NCBI GenBank assembly: GCA_023458095.1
Contig: JAEXAS010000009.1
Location: forward strand, 310,001 to 374,000
Direction: 5' to 3'
Length of the DNA: 64,000 bases
DNA from: Actinomycetes bacterium
Lineage (GTDB): Bacteria > Actinomycetota > Actinomycetes > Propionibacteriales > Propionibacteriaceae
Shown here: piece after piece, positions 43,252 to 52,055 of the stretch
Numbering within the stretch: position 1 is the stretch's first letter
How the letters are laid out: each line of letters begins with the position of its first letter
Made by a program: the position numbers and the translations under genes
Notes under the pieces: model-generated
Database searches by the model: none
What the model was told of the DNA's origin: nothing
What the model saw: the letters and a program-made list of their open reading frames with translations, nothing else

Positions 43252-44653
43252 CGCTGGGGTCCGGGAAGCGAGCTAGTTCGCCGGCCAGATCGGGGTTGAC
43301 CCGGGCGCGCACATGGGTGCCTTCGCCGTCATGATCGATGCTGATGACCTCTCCGGCCTGGTGAATCCGGTCCAGCAGGTCACCGCGGGCATAGGGCACC
43401 AGGGCGCTCACCTCGATCGCCGGACGGGGCAGGCGCTCGGCAATCCGCTCGGTCAGCTCCGAGCAGCCCTCGCCGGTTCGGGCCGAGACGAAGATCGCGT
43501 CAGGGAACTGAGCCCGCAGCGCCAAGACCACATCTGCCGAAGTGGCGTCGAGCTTGTTGACGACCAACTGCTCAGGCACGCCCATCGCGCCGATATCGTC
43601 CAGCACCTGCCGCACGGCGGCCACCTGGCCGAACGGATCCGGATCGGAGCCATCCACGACATGGAGGAGCAGATCGGCGATGACCGATTCCTCCAACGTG
43701 GAGCGGAAGGCCTCCACCAGGTCGTGCGGCAGATGCCTGATGAAGCCGACGGTATCGGTGAGGGTGAAGACCCGCCCATCGGCAGTGGACATCCGCCGCG
43801 TGGTGGGATCGAGCGTGGCGAACAGGGCGTCTTGCACCAAGACTCCCGCACCGCTCAACCGATTCAGCAACGAGCTCTTGCCCGCATTGGTGTAGCCCAC
43901 GATGGCCACGCTCGGCACCTGATTGCGCGTTCGCTGAGCCCGCTTGGTGCGGCGCATCTGGTCAAGCTCGCGGAGTCGACGGCGCAGGATCGCGATGCGG
44001 GTCTTGATCCGCCGCCGATCGGTTTCGATCTTGGTTTCGCCGGGGCCGCGGCCACCGATCCCGGCACCGGCTGCGGCCCGCCCGCCGGCCTGGCGGGACA
44101 GATTGCCACCCCAGCCACGCAGACGCTGGCGCAGGTACTGCAACTGGGCCAACTCGACTTGGGCCTTACCTTCGGCGCTCTTGGCGTGTTGGGCGAAGAT
44201 GTCCAAGATGAGCGCGGTCCGATCGATCACCTTCACACCGACCCGGTCTTCCAGGTTGCGCAATTGAGCCGGCTCAAGTTCGCCGTCACAGATCACGGTG
44301 TCGGCACCGGTGCTGATGACCACCTCGCGCAGTTCGTCCACCTTGCCGCGGCCGATGAAGGTTGCCGGATCAGCACTACTGCGTCGCTGCATGAGCCCCT
44401 CGAGAACCTGGGATCCTGCGGTCTCGGCGAGAAGCTTCAGTTCGGCCATAGCGTAGTCGGCCTCGGCCTGACTGCCCTGGGTCCACACCCCCACCAGAAC
44501 GACTCGCTCGAGTTGGAGTTCGCGGTACTCAACTTCGGAGATGTCGGCCAACTGGGTGGACATTCCGGCCACCCGCCGCAGCGACTGTCGCTGTTGAAGG
44601 TCGAACTGTTCGCCGTCGGCGTCGGCGTCGTCAAAGCCGGAATAGTCACTCAT
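43244..44653 (-). CDS. hflX: Ribosome-splitting GTPase HflX
   Basis: 469-residue GTPase that binds the large ribosomal subunit and splits stalled ribosomes. The N-terminal HflX domain includes the glycine-rich GGRAAAGAGIGGRGPGETK before the G domain; G1 GYTNAGKSS, G3 DTVGF, G4 NKLD. ATG at 44653 is taken as start; TTG one codon upstream is possible, and no clear Shine-Dalgarno is visible. Third gene of the miaA-dapF-hflX-dinG cluster. Confidence 0.92.
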   Translation of the reverse strand: MSDYSGFDDADADGEQFDLQQRQSLRRVAGMSTQLADISEVEYRELQLERVVLVGVWTQGSQAEADYAMAELKLLAETAGSQVLEGLMQRRSSADPATFIGRGKVDELREVVISTGADTVICDGELEPAQLRNLEDRVGVKVIDRTALILDIFAQHAKSAEGKAQVELAQLQYLRQRLRGWGGNLSRQAGGRAAAGAGIGGRGPGETKIETDRRRIKTRIAILRRRLRELDQMRRTKRAQRTRNQVPSVAIVGYTNAGKSSLLNRLSGAGVLVQDALFATLDPTTRRMSTADGRVFTLTDTVGFIRHLPHDLVEAFRSTLEESVIADLLLHVVDGSDPDPFGQVAAVRQVLDDIGAMGVPEQLVVNKLDATSADVVLALRAQFPDAIFVSARTGEGCSELTERIAERLPRPAIEVSALVPYARGDLLDRIHQAGEVISIDHDGEGTHVRARVNPDLAGELARFPDPSDG

Positions 44654-44672
44654 CAAGGAATCAGCACCATTC

Positions 44673-45482
44673 TCAGACCAGCGCGAAGCTGCCTCGGCCC
44701 ACGATGACGGCCGGGCCGGTCAGGATGGCTTCGGGGCCCGTGGTGTCGACCTGCAGCACCCCGCCGGGCACGCGAACCTGACAGCGGCTCTGCGGAGCCA
44801 GCACCGCCGCAGCCGCCACCACACCGGTACCGCAGGATTCGGTCTCCCCCACGCCGCGTTCGTGCACGCGCAGGTGCAGCCGTCCCGGCTCCTCGATCAC
44901 CACGAACTCCACATTCACACCATTGGGGAACGCCGAGGCCGGGTGCCATTCCGGCTGGGTGGTCAGATCCAGCCCGGTCAAGGTGTCGGCGGAGTCGACC
45001 TGAACCACCGCGTGGGGGTTGCCGACATTCGCGCTGTGGGCCGTCCAGGTGCGGGCGTGAAGGCTGACCTCGACGGGCTCGCCGAGCGTCACCGCCCCCA
45101 TGGTCACCGAGATGGATCCATCAGTCTCGAAGGTGCCGATGCGCAAACCCGCCCGAGTCGCGACTCGAACCGGCCCGGACGCATCGATCAGGTCCTCCTC
45201 GGCCAGATAGCGCAGGAAGACCCGCAGTCCGTTTCCGCACATCTCGGCGATCGAGCCATCGGCATTGCGGTAGTCCATGAACCACAGCTCCGGCTCGCCG
45301 CGCCATTCCGGCATCGCCCCGGCTCGAACCGCACGCAGAATGCCGTCGGCTCCGATCCCAGAGCGGCGATCACACAGGGCCGCGACTTGGGCGTCGGTCA
45401 GGGAGATCAGACCCTCCCGGTCAACGAACAAGACGAAGTCGTTGCGGGTCCCATGCCCCTTGGCGATTTCAAGACTGTGCAT
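44673..45482 (-). CDS. dapF: Diaminopimelate epimerase
   Basis: 269-residue PLP-independent racemase converting LL- to meso-diaminopimelate for lysine and peptidoglycan. The two catalytic cysteines are in EMCGNGLR and ETESCGTGV. GHGTRNDFVLF at the N-terminus is the usual start. It overlaps the end of miaA by 14 nt, so the two are co-translated. meso-DAP (or LL-DAP, if not all is epimerised) would be the cell-wall diamino acid. Confidence 0.94.
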   Translation of the reverse strand: MHSLEIAKGHGTRNDFVLFVDREGLISLTDAQVAALCDRRSGIGADGILRAVRAGAMPEWRGEPELWFMDYRNADGSIAEMCGNGLRVFLRYLAEEDLIDASGPVRVATRAGLRIGTFETDGSISVTMGAVTLGEPVEVSLHARTWTAHSANVGNPHAVVQVDSADTLTGLDLTTQPEWHPASAFPNGVNVEFVVIEEPGRLHLRVHERGVGETESCGTGVVAAAAVLAPQSRCQVRVPGGVLQVDTTGPEAILTGPAVIVGRGSFALV

Positions 45483-46422
45483 CGCTGGCCTCCTGTTCAG
45501 CCAGCACCCTACCTCGCACAAGCTGCGTGATCGCTTCGGCGGGCTGGCCATCGGCAGCGAACCAATCGATGCGAGGATCCCGCCGAAACCAGCTCAACTG
45601 CTTGCGGGCCAGCCGGCGAGTGCCGGTGATGGTGTCGGTGATGGCCTGATCCTCGCTCAACTCGCCGTCCAGCATGGCCAGAACCTGACGGTAGCCGATG
45701 GCGCGCGAAGCGGTGCGTCCGGAGCGCAGACCGCGATCCAGCAGCACCTCCACCTCGGCGACCAGACCCCGCTCCCACATCTGCGCGACCCGCAACTCGA
45801 TGCGGGCGTCCAGTTCCGACCGCGGCAGGTCCAGCCCGACTTGGATGACCGGAGCCAGCGCATAACGCCATGGCGGCAGTTCGGCGGTGAAGGATCCGGT
45901 CAGTTCGATCGCTTCCAGCGCCCGCACGATTCGGCGGCCGTTTCCGGGCTGAATCGCGGCCGCCGCAGCGGGATTGAGCTCGGCGAGCCGGCGGTACAGG
46001 ACCGCCGCACCGAGGTCGGCCAACTCCGCCTCCAGGCGGGCCCGAAGGTCGGCGTCGGTGGCCGGAAATTCGAACTCGTCGACGATGGCGTGCACATACA
46101 GCGCCGACCCACCTACCAGGATCGGCAGCACCGCACGGGCGCGGCATTCCTGAATCGCGTGGCGGGCCAGGTGCTGAAACTCAGCCACCGAGGCGGTCTG
46201 GGTGACCTCGGCGATATCGATCAAATGATGACGAATCCCGGCCTGCTCCTGGACGGTCGGCTTCGCGGTGCCGATGTCCATGCCGCGGTAGACCAGCATG
46301 GAGTCGGCGTTCACGATTTCGCAGGGTTGGCCCAACGTCGCCAGACGCTGGGCGACTGCGACAGCCACCGCCGTCTTGCCGCTGGCGGTGGCACCATTGA
46401 TCGCCAGCACTGGGAGTTTCAT
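45469..46422 (-). CDS. miaA: tRNA dimethylallyltransferase
   Basis: 317-residue enzyme adding an isopentenyl group to A37 of tRNAs reading U-initial codons. NGATASGKTAVA is the P-loop; VNADSMLVYRGMDIGTAKPT the substrate-binding motif; GTRRLARKQLSWFRRDPRI the C-terminal signature. ATG at 46422 with a G-rich upstream stretch; GTG one codon earlier possible. Works with MiaB, encoded two genes away. Overlaps dapF. Confidence 0.94.
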   Translation of the reverse strand: MKLPVLAINGATASGKTAVAVAVAQRLATLGQPCEIVNADSMLVYRGMDIGTAKPTVQEQAGIRHHLIDIAEVTQTASVAEFQHLARHAIQECRARAVLPILVGGSALYVHAIVDEFEFPATDADLRARLEAELADLGAAVLYRRLAELNPAAAAAIQPGNGRRIVRALEAIELTGSFTAELPPWRYALAPVIQVGLDLPRSELDARIELRVAQMWERGLVAEVEVLLDRGLRSGRTASRAIGYRQVLAMLDGELSEDQAITDTITGTRRLARKQLSWFRRDPRIDWFAADGQPAEAITQLVRGRVLAEQEASDAQS

Positions 46423-46574
46423 CACCCCCCATTGTCCAACCTCGACCAGTCATCTCGAAATCGGCCGCAATCGGCGAAATTGCGCAGCCGAATCCCTGAC
46501 AGGATTCCCCCGCTGAGATCACAATGGAGACGGGCCGGGACTGTCCCGGCAAAGGCAGACAGAGAGGAGGGCCC

Positions 46575-46739
46575 ATGGACATCGTCGATCAGATCAAGGG
46601 CGCTGCGGACGGCCACGAGAATGACATCAAGCAGGGCATCGACATGGTCGCTGACTTCATTGATGACAAGACCGCTGGCCAGTACGCAGACCAGATTGAT
46701 CAGGCCCAGGACTTCCTCAAGGACCAACTGGGTTCGTGA
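46575..46739 (+). CDS. MT0933/Rv0909-type antitoxin-like protein
   Basis: 54-residue highly charged helical protein (MDIVDQIKGAADGHENDI) resembling the MT0933-type antitoxin family, which in mycobacteria pairs with Rv0910-type toxins. AGAGGAGG sits 4 nt before the ATG. No partner toxin gene lies next to it, so it may be an orphan or serve another role. It is the only plus-strand gene between lexA and the right end, apart from the DUF167 and DHFR-type genes. Confidence 0.7.
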   Translation: MDIVDQIKGAADGHENDIKQGIDMVADFIDDKTAGQYADQIDQAQDFLKDQLGS

Positions 46740-46789
46740 CGATCAACTGATCTGGGGCGGGCAGCACGCCCGCAACGAAACCGACGAGC

Positions 46790-46819
46790 CCGAGGGGCCG
46801 GCCACAGCCGGTCCCTCGG
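46790..46819 (+). terminator. Terminator after antitoxin-like gene
   Basis: Stem of 13 bp with one mismatch (46790-46802 with 46807-46819) and a 4-nt loop, followed on the plus strand by a T-rich TTCAATTCTT. Confidence 0.75.
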
Positions 46820-46869
46820 TTCAATTCTTGGCCGATTCTCCTCGTTGAAGGCTGACGATCCGGCCCGGC

Positions 46870-48309
46870 TCAGGACCGGCCGGGCATCCCCAGCCCCACC
46901 ACTGCCGAGTTCTGCGCGGCGGCCCAGGCATCTCCCCCGGCTGTCCGGCGCAGCTTGGTGATCGCAGAATCTGCATTCACATGATGCGGGGCACCGTAGG
47001 TGATCTCGACGGTGCCGATATCTCCGGGACGCGGCAGCTGCGCAGGGTCCTTCGGCGCTTGAACATGGACGAGGCGGTTATCCCGGGCCCGGCCGGAGAT
47101 GCGATGGGTGGCACCGTCCTTTCGGCCTTCACCGGCAGCGAACATCACCTCGACCGACGTTCCTTCCAGGGCACGGTTCTCCGCCCAACTGATGTCGGAG
47201 ACCAACTCCACCAGCCGGTTGTATCGCTCCGTCACCACCGATGCCGGAACCTGATCAGGCATGGTGGCGGCATCGGTGCCCGGGCGAATCGAGTACTGGA
47301 AGGTGAACGCCCCGGCGAATCGGGCTTGGGCGACGACGTCCAAGGTGGCTTGGAAGTCGGCCTCGGTCTCCCCCGGAAATCCCACGATCACGTCGGTGGT
47401 GATCGCCGCCTGCGGGATCGCCGCTCGCACCCGGTCCAGGATTCCCAAGAAACGCTGCGAGCGGTACGAGCGGCGCATGGCACGCAGCACCGCATCAGAG
47501 CCCGATTGCAGCGGCATATGCAGACTGGGCATCACATTGTGGGTCTCGGCCATGGCCGCGATCACATCGTCGCTGAAAGCAGCCGGGTGCGGCGAGGTGA
47601 ATCGGACCCGCTCCAGGCCCTCGATCTGCCCACAGGAGCGCAGCAGCCGGGCGAAAGCCCCCGGATCGCCGAACTCCACCCCATAGGTGTTCACGTTCTG
47701 CCCCAGCAAGGTGACTTCCTGAACACCCTCAGAAACCAGCGCGCGGATTTCGGCCAGGACATCACCAGGGCGCCGGTCGGTCTCCTTTCCGCGGAGCGCA
47801 GGCACGATGCAGAAGCTGCAGGCGTTGTTGCAGCCCACGCTGATCGCAACCCAGGCGGCGTAGGCCGAATCTCGTCGAGTAGGCAAGGTGGAAGGAAAGC
47901 GCTCCAGAGATTCGAGGATCTCCACCTGGGCGCTGTGGTTCACCCGGGACCGCTCCAGCAGCGCGGGCAGCGCGGCCAAGTTGTTGGTTCCGAAGACCAC
48001 ATCAACCCACGGCGCCTTGCCCACCACGATGTCGCGATCCTTCTGTGCCATGCAGCCGCCGACGGCGATCTGCAGGCCCGGATGACGGGCCTTCACCGAG
48101 GCCAAATGACCCAAGTTGCCGTAGAGGCGATTGTCGGCGTTTTCCCGAACCGCGCAGGTGTTGAAGACCACCAGATCGGCCTGCTCATTGTCAGCCACCG
48201 GACGGTAGCCCGCCTCGCCAAGCACTCCGGCGATCCGCTCGGAGTCGTGGAAGTTCATCTGACACCCGTAGGTGATCACTTCAAAGGTGCGTTCGGGTTG
48301 ATTGGTCAT
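46870..48309 (-). CDS. miaB: tRNA-2-methylthio-N6-dimethylallyladenosine synthase
   Basis: 479-residue radical-SAM methylthiotransferase acting on the MiaA product at A37. The N-terminal UPF0004 domain begins TFEVITYGCQMNFHDSERIA with the first cluster cysteines; the radical-SAM motif is NNACSFCIV; the TRAM domain forms the C-terminus. The last 40 residues (RRTAGGDAWAAAQNS) are a species-specific tail. Same strand as rny and recA; a 59-nt gap separates it from rny. Confidence 0.94.
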   Translation of the reverse strand: MTNQPERTFEVITYGCQMNFHDSERIAGVLGEAGYRPVADNEQADLVVFNTCAVRENADNRLYGNLGHLASVKARHPGLQIAVGGCMAQKDRDIVVGKAPWVDVVFGTNNLAALPALLERSRVNHSAQVEILESLERFPSTLPTRRDSAYAAWVAISVGCNNACSFCIVPALRGKETDRRPGDVLAEIRALVSEGVQEVTLLGQNVNTYGVEFGDPGAFARLLRSCGQIEGLERVRFTSPHPAAFSDDVIAAMAETHNVMPSLHMPLQSGSDAVLRAMRRSYRSQRFLGILDRVRAAIPQAAITTDVIVGFPGETEADFQATLDVVAQARFAGAFTFQYSIRPGTDAATMPDQVPASVVTERYNRLVELVSDISWAENRALEGTSVEVMFAAGEGRKDGATHRISGRARDNRLVHVQAPKDPAQLPRPGDIGTVEITYGAPHHVNADSAITKLRRTAGGDAWAAAQNSAVVGLGMPGRS

Positions 48310-48368
48310 CGGCGCGGTGGTGCTCCCAGCGGTGGTTCAGGTGTGGGCCGACTACGGACTCTACCGGC

Positions 48369-49697
48369 TCACCGAGCCACGGCCGAAGCCCGCAGTTCCC
48401 GCACCACGGTGATGGTGATGCTGGCCGGGTAGTCGAATTGCTGCTGGATCCGCTCGGCAAGATCGGCAGCCAAAGCAGCAGCCGCGGCATCATCGAGAAC
48501 CGAAGGCTCGACCAGCACCCGCAATTCCCGACCGGCATCGATGGCAAAGGCCTTGGCCACCCCGGGCTGGGCGAGCGCCAACTCCTCCAGACTGCTCAGG
48601 CGGAGTTGATGAAGGTCACGATCCTCATGTCTGGCCCCGGGACGCGAGGCACTGATCGCATCGGCGGCCTGCACCAGCAGCGCTGCGATGGTGGTGGGCT
48701 CGACGTCGCCATGATGGGCCTCGATGGCATGGGCGACCTCGTCGCTCTCGCCGTGACGTCGGGCGAACTGAGCACCGGCCACCGCATGCGGGAGTTGCGC
48801 GTCGGTCAATCCCTTGCCGAGATCATGCAGCAGAGCCGCTCGTCTGGCCACAACCGGGTCAACGCCGATCTCGGCGGCGAGCAGGCTCGCCAGACGCGCC
48901 GACTCGACCAGGTGCGCCAACACGTTTTGGCCGTAGGAGTGCCGATACCGCAGGGTCCCGAGCAGTGCGGCCACGTCGTCGGCCAGATCGGTGATGTCGA
49001 CCTCTGCCGCAGCGGCGCGACCTTCGGCCAGGCAGGCCTGCGCGACCGCAGCCTCGGCGCGGGCATAACTGTCCTCGATCCTGCCGGGGTGGACGCGCCC
49101 ATCGGAGATGAGGTCCACCAACACCTGCCGAGCAACCTCTCGGCGCCGCGGGTCGAAGGCCGACAGCTCTACCGCCCCTGGCGTGTCATCGACCAGCAGC
49201 GATACACCGGTGAGCTGTTCGAAGCTGCGAATGTTGCGGCCGTCGCGACCGATCAGCCGGCCCTTCATCTCCTCGTTCGGGATCGGGACGCTGATCACTG
49301 CAACATCAGCGGTCTGGCTGGCAGCCACCCGTTGAATCACGGTCGTGATCGCCTGGCGGGCCCTTTCGTCCAGATCGGACGGCTGGGCCATTCCGCTGCG
49401 ATGAACCGCCAGCACCGCAGGGCGGGCTGCCGACTGTTTTGATCGGGGCTTGCGCTCACGGCGGTCCAACTGGTCGCCCCGCTCGGCGAGTTCGGCAGCC
49501 AACGCGGTCAGTTCCAGCTCGCGCTGGTCCAGGAGCCGTTCGCGGTCAAGGTCAACAACACTCACCGGCGACGACTCGTCGGCCAGTGCCGCCCCGGCCC
49601 GGGGCAGTCGACGGATCAGCATCAAGAGCAGCGCGCTGGCAAAGAGTCCGATGACCAGCGCAACCAAAGCCACGACGAGCACGACCTGGGTATTCAC
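48369..49697 (-). CDS. rny: Ribonuclease Y-like membrane endoribonuclease
   Basis: 442-residue protein with an N-terminal membrane anchor (about 4-28), a short charged coiled-coil, a KH domain (RLIGRDGRNIRSFEQLTG) and an HD domain with LLHDLGKG. RNase Y starts mRNA decay at the membrane. The family is usually about 520 residues; here the coiled coil is shortened by roughly 70-90 residues. GTG at 49697 has AGGAGGAGG directly behind the recX stop. Confidence 0.88.
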   Translation of the reverse strand: MNTQVVLVVALVALVIGLFASALLLMLIRRLPRAGAALADESSPVSVVDLDRERLLDQRELELTALAAELAERGDQLDRRERKPRSKQSAARPAVLAVHRSGMAQPSDLDERARQAITTVIQRVAASQTADVAVISVPIPNEEMKGRLIGRDGRNIRSFEQLTGVSLLVDDTPGAVELSAFDPRRREVARQVLVDLISDGRVHPGRIEDSYARAEAAVAQACLAEGRAAAAEVDITDLADDVAALLGTLRYRHSYGQNVLAHLVESARLASLLAAEIGVDPVVARRAALLHDLGKGLTDAQLPHAVAGAQFARRHGESDEVAHAIEAHHGDVEPTTIAALLVQAADAISASRPGARHEDRDLHQLRLSSLEELALAQPGVAKAFAIDAGRELRVLVEPSVLDDAAAAALAADLAERIQQQFDYPASITITVVRELRASAVAR

Positions 49698-49709
49698 CGG
49701 CTCCTCCTC

Positions 49710-50246
49710 CTAGGGCATGCCCTCTTCGCTATCGAGGTCAGTGCCGAGTTCGTCCAGCACCTCTCGGGTTACCCGTGACACCACTGCGCTGGGAAATCCG
49801 CGTCGGGCCAGGGCCTGAGCCAATCGTCGATAGCGTGCCGCCGGATCCACCCGACGCAACGTTGCCGCCTTACGCTCAGCGTAGGCCAGTGCTACCTCGT
49901 AGTCGCGCTCAGCATCCAGTTCGGCCGCCACGCTTTCGGCGATCTCACGAGCGACTCCCTTTTCGGCAAGCTCGGCGAGCAGGACCCGCCGGCTGCGCTG
50001 ACGCCGCACCCCGGCGGCCAGCCACTCCCGAGCGAAGACCTCGTCATCGACAAGGCCCACCTCGGTGAGCCGGTCCAAGACCTGCACTGCGGCATCCTCG
50101 GGAACGCCCTTGCGCGCGAGCGCTCGGGCCAACTCCTGACGGCTTCGCGCACGGACCGTCAACTGTCGAAGGGCAATCTCTCGGGCTACCGCGACGGGGT
50201 CAGCATCGGGCGTGTTGTCGTCGTCGGGTGGTTCAACACCCCTCAT
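49710..50246 (-). CDS. recX: RecA regulator RecX
   Basis: 178-residue modulator that caps or destabilises RecA filaments. The three-helix repeats are seen in ALRQLTVRARSRQELARALA-type segments: REIALRQLTVRARSRQELAR and DRLTEVGLVDDEVFAREWL. An acidic N-terminal tail precedes. It begins 4 nt after the recA stop, giving RecA-RecX coupling as in other actinobacteria. Confidence 0.92.
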   Translation of the reverse strand: MRGVEPPDDDNTPDADPVAVAREIALRQLTVRARSRQELARALARKGVPEDAAVQVLDRLTEVGLVDDEVFAREWLAAGVRRQRSRRVLLAELAEKGVAREIAESVAAELDAERDYEVALAYAERKAATLRRVDPAARYRRLAQALARRGFPSAVVSRVTREVLDELGTDLDSEEGMP

Positions 50247-50250
50247 GGGA

Positions 50251-51303
50251 TTAGAACTTCACCTCGCCGGTGACCGGATCGATGCCCTCGGGGACCTCGG
50301 TCTCAGCGCTGGCCCCCACTCCGAGCTGGGTCAGGATCCGCTTCTCGATCTCGTCGGCGATCTCTGGATTGTTCTTCAAGAAGGTGCGGGCGTTCTCTTT
50401 GCCCTGCCCCAACTGATCGGCGTCGTAGGTGAACCAGGCACCCGCCTTACGGATGATCCCGCATTCCACGCCCAGGTCGATCAGGCTTCCTTCACGGCTG
50501 ATTCCCTGCCCGTACAAGATGTCGAACTCCGCTTGCTTGAACGGCGGGGCCACCTTGTTCTTCACGACCTTGACCCGGGTTCGGTTGCCGACCATGTCCG
50601 AACCGTCCTTGAGGGTTTCGATGCGTCGCACGTCCAACCGCACCGAGGAGTAGAACTTCAAAGCCCGTCCACCGGTGGTGGTTTCGGGTGATCCGAACAT
50701 CACTCCGATCTTCTCGCGCAACTGGTTGATGAAGATCGCCGTCGTGCCGGCCCCGGACAGTGCTCCGGTCATCTTCCGCAACGCCTGGCTCATCAGTCGA
50801 GCTTGCAGGCCCACGTGGCTGTCGCCCATCTCGCCTTCGATCTCGGCGCGCGGCGTCAGCGCGGCGACCGAATCGACCACGATCAAGGCCAACGCGCCCG
50901 AGCGCACCAGCGTGTCGGCGATTTCGAGGGCCTGCTCGCCGTTGTCCGGTTGGCTGACCAGCAAGGCATCGGTATCGACTCCGAGTTTCTCGGCATATTC
51001 CGGATCCAGAGCGTGCTCGGCGTCGATGAAGGCGCAGATTCCGCCGGCGGCTTGCGCATTGGCGATCGCATGCAATGCAACCGTGGTCTTGCCCGAGGAT
51101 TCAGGGCCATAGATCTCCACCACGCGACCACGCGGCAGACCGCCGATGCCCAAGGCGACATCCAAAGCGATCGATCCGGTGGGAATCACCTCGATGGGCT
51201 GGCGGACATCTTCCCCCAGCCGCATTACCGAGCCCTTGCCATGAGCCTTTTCGATCTGGGCCAGCGCTGCTGCCAGCGCCTTCTCCCGGTCTGCCACTGC
51301 CAT
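50251..51303 (-). CDS. recA: Recombinase RecA
   Basis: 350-residue recombinase that forms filaments on single-stranded DNA, exchanges strands and triggers LexA cleavage. Walker A GPESSGKTT, the L1/L2 loops (GSPETTTGGRALKFYSSVR) and a C-terminal acidic tail are present; no intein. ATG at 51303 has GAAAGGA upstream and is the usual family start. Two promoter elements precede it: a LexA box (51423-51438) and a RecA-NDp motif (51338-51360). Confidence 0.97.
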   Translation of the reverse strand: MAVADREKALAAALAQIEKAHGKGSVMRLGEDVRQPIEVIPTGSIALDVALGIGGLPRGRVVEIYGPESSGKTTVALHAIANAQAAGGICAFIDAEHALDPEYAEKLGVDTDALLVSQPDNGEQALEIADTLVRSGALALIVVDSVAALTPRAEIEGEMGDSHVGLQARLMSQALRKMTGALSGAGTTAIFINQLREKIGVMFGSPETTTGGRALKFYSSVRLDVRRIETLKDGSDMVGNRTRVKVVKNKVAPPFKQAEFDILYGQGISREGSLIDLGVECGIIRKAGAWFTYDADQLGQGKENARTFLKNNPEIADEIEKRILTQLGVGASAETEVPEGIDPVTGEVKF

Positions 51304-51337
51304 GCTGGGTTCCTTTCGGTCTTCGACTGTTGCCCTC

Positions 51338-51360
51338 ACCCTAGGTATCGGCTCTGACAG
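51338..51360 (-). promoter_or_regulatory. RecA-NDp (PafBC-type) promoter of recA
   Basis: On the minus strand CTGTCA (51355-51360), 11 nt, then TAGGGT (51338-51343). This fits the LexA-independent RecA-NDp consensus tTGTCRgtg-N8-TAGcnTac in order and exact spacing. The predicted start is about 28 nt before the recA ATG. Confidence 0.7.
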
Positions 51361-51422
51361 TCGGTCAGTCTCCATCAGACTGTGCACAACGTCCTTGGGT
51401 GGGCCGTCGCGCAACAGCCTAG

Positions 51423-51438
51423 GCGAACACGTGTTCGA
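51423..51438. promoter_or_regulatory. LexA (SOS) box of recA
   Basis: GCGAAC-ACGT-GTTCGA; only the first base departs from the SOS consensus, and the inner 14 bp form a perfect palindrome. A -10-like TAGGCT (51416-51421) adjoins it on the recA strand. Confidence 0.88.
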
Positions 51439-51459
51439 AAACTATCGACACGCCGAAAA

Positions 51460-51654
51460 TCAACGATCGAACTCCGCCAGTTCCAATTCGCCCCACACGC
51501 AGCGCCAGATGTGCTTGCAGGACATGCCAGCCGACAGCGCTTCATCAACGGTGCGCTGACCCAAGGTGGCGATCACATGGGTCTGGGCGAACATCAGCGA
51601 ACGAGGTCTGGTGAGGTGCGCGTCCAATCGGGCGCGAAGTTCGGCTTCCCGCAT
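51460..51654 (-). CDS. DUF3046 protein
   Basis: 64-residue protein of DUF3046, a small helical family found just upstream of recA in many actinobacteria. Typical marks are FAQTHVIATLGQRTVDEAL and KHIWRCVWGEL. It follows clgR by 9 nt. Its function is unknown; the conserved location suggests a link to the DNA-damage or proteolysis genes around it. Confidence 0.85.
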   Translation of the reverse strand: MREAELRARLDAHLTRPRSLMFAQTHVIATLGQRTVDEALSAGMSCKHIWRCVWGELELAEFDR

Positions 51655-51663
51655 GGCGGCCGG

Positions 51664-51975
51664 TCAGGCCGCCTGGTCGCGGGCATTCAGCACGGGCAGT
51701 TGCCGCACCTGTGCACCGTCGCGGGCATCGATTCGATCCGATACCAACCGCAACACATTCGACAACGGCACACCGAGTGCCCCGCAGATCGCGTTCAACA
51801 ACTCCGAGGAGGCTTCCTTCTGGCCGCGCTCGATTTCCGAGAGGTATCCCAGACTGACCTGGGCCCGACCCGAGACTTCACGCAAAGTGAGGCTTTCGGA
51901 CGTGCGCAACTCCCGCAGCGACTCCCCGAGGATCTCCCTGAGGATCACTGGGCGCTCACGCATCTCAGAAATCAT
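51664..51975 (-). CDS. clgR: Cro/CI-type regulator ClgR
   Basis: 103-residue XRE-family activator of clp protease and chaperone genes. The helix-turn-helix is seen in LTLREVSGRAQVSLGYLSEIERGQKE minus its ends (about 29-54), followed by LLNAICGALGVPL. The protein ends in Ala-Ala; in Streptomyces a C-terminal AA marks ClgR for Clp degradation. ATG at 51975 has TAGAGT exactly 6 nt upstream (leaderless). Order cinA-clgR-DUF3046-recA is conserved. Confidence 0.9.
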   Translation of the reverse strand: MISEMRERPVILREILGESLRELRTSESLTLREVSGRAQVSLGYLSEIERGQKEASSELLNAICGALGVPLSNVLRLVSDRIDARDGAQVRQLPVLNARDQAA

Positions 51976-51981
51976 GGCTTG

Positions 51982-51987
51982 ACTCTA
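51982..51987 (-). promoter_or_regulatory. -10 hexamer of leaderless clgR
   Basis: TAGAGT on the minus strand exactly 6 nt before the ATG at 51975. Confidence 0.6.
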
Positions 51988-52055
51988 CCTGCCCCTCTCC
52001 ACCGTCTTGATGGTGTTGTGAAAACGCCACGCGGGGTGGAGTTTGTTCCTCGACC

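Noticed and set aside
46575..46739. Complete toxin-antitoxin system
   Set aside because: Only the antitoxin-like ORF is present; the flanking genes are miaA and miaB.
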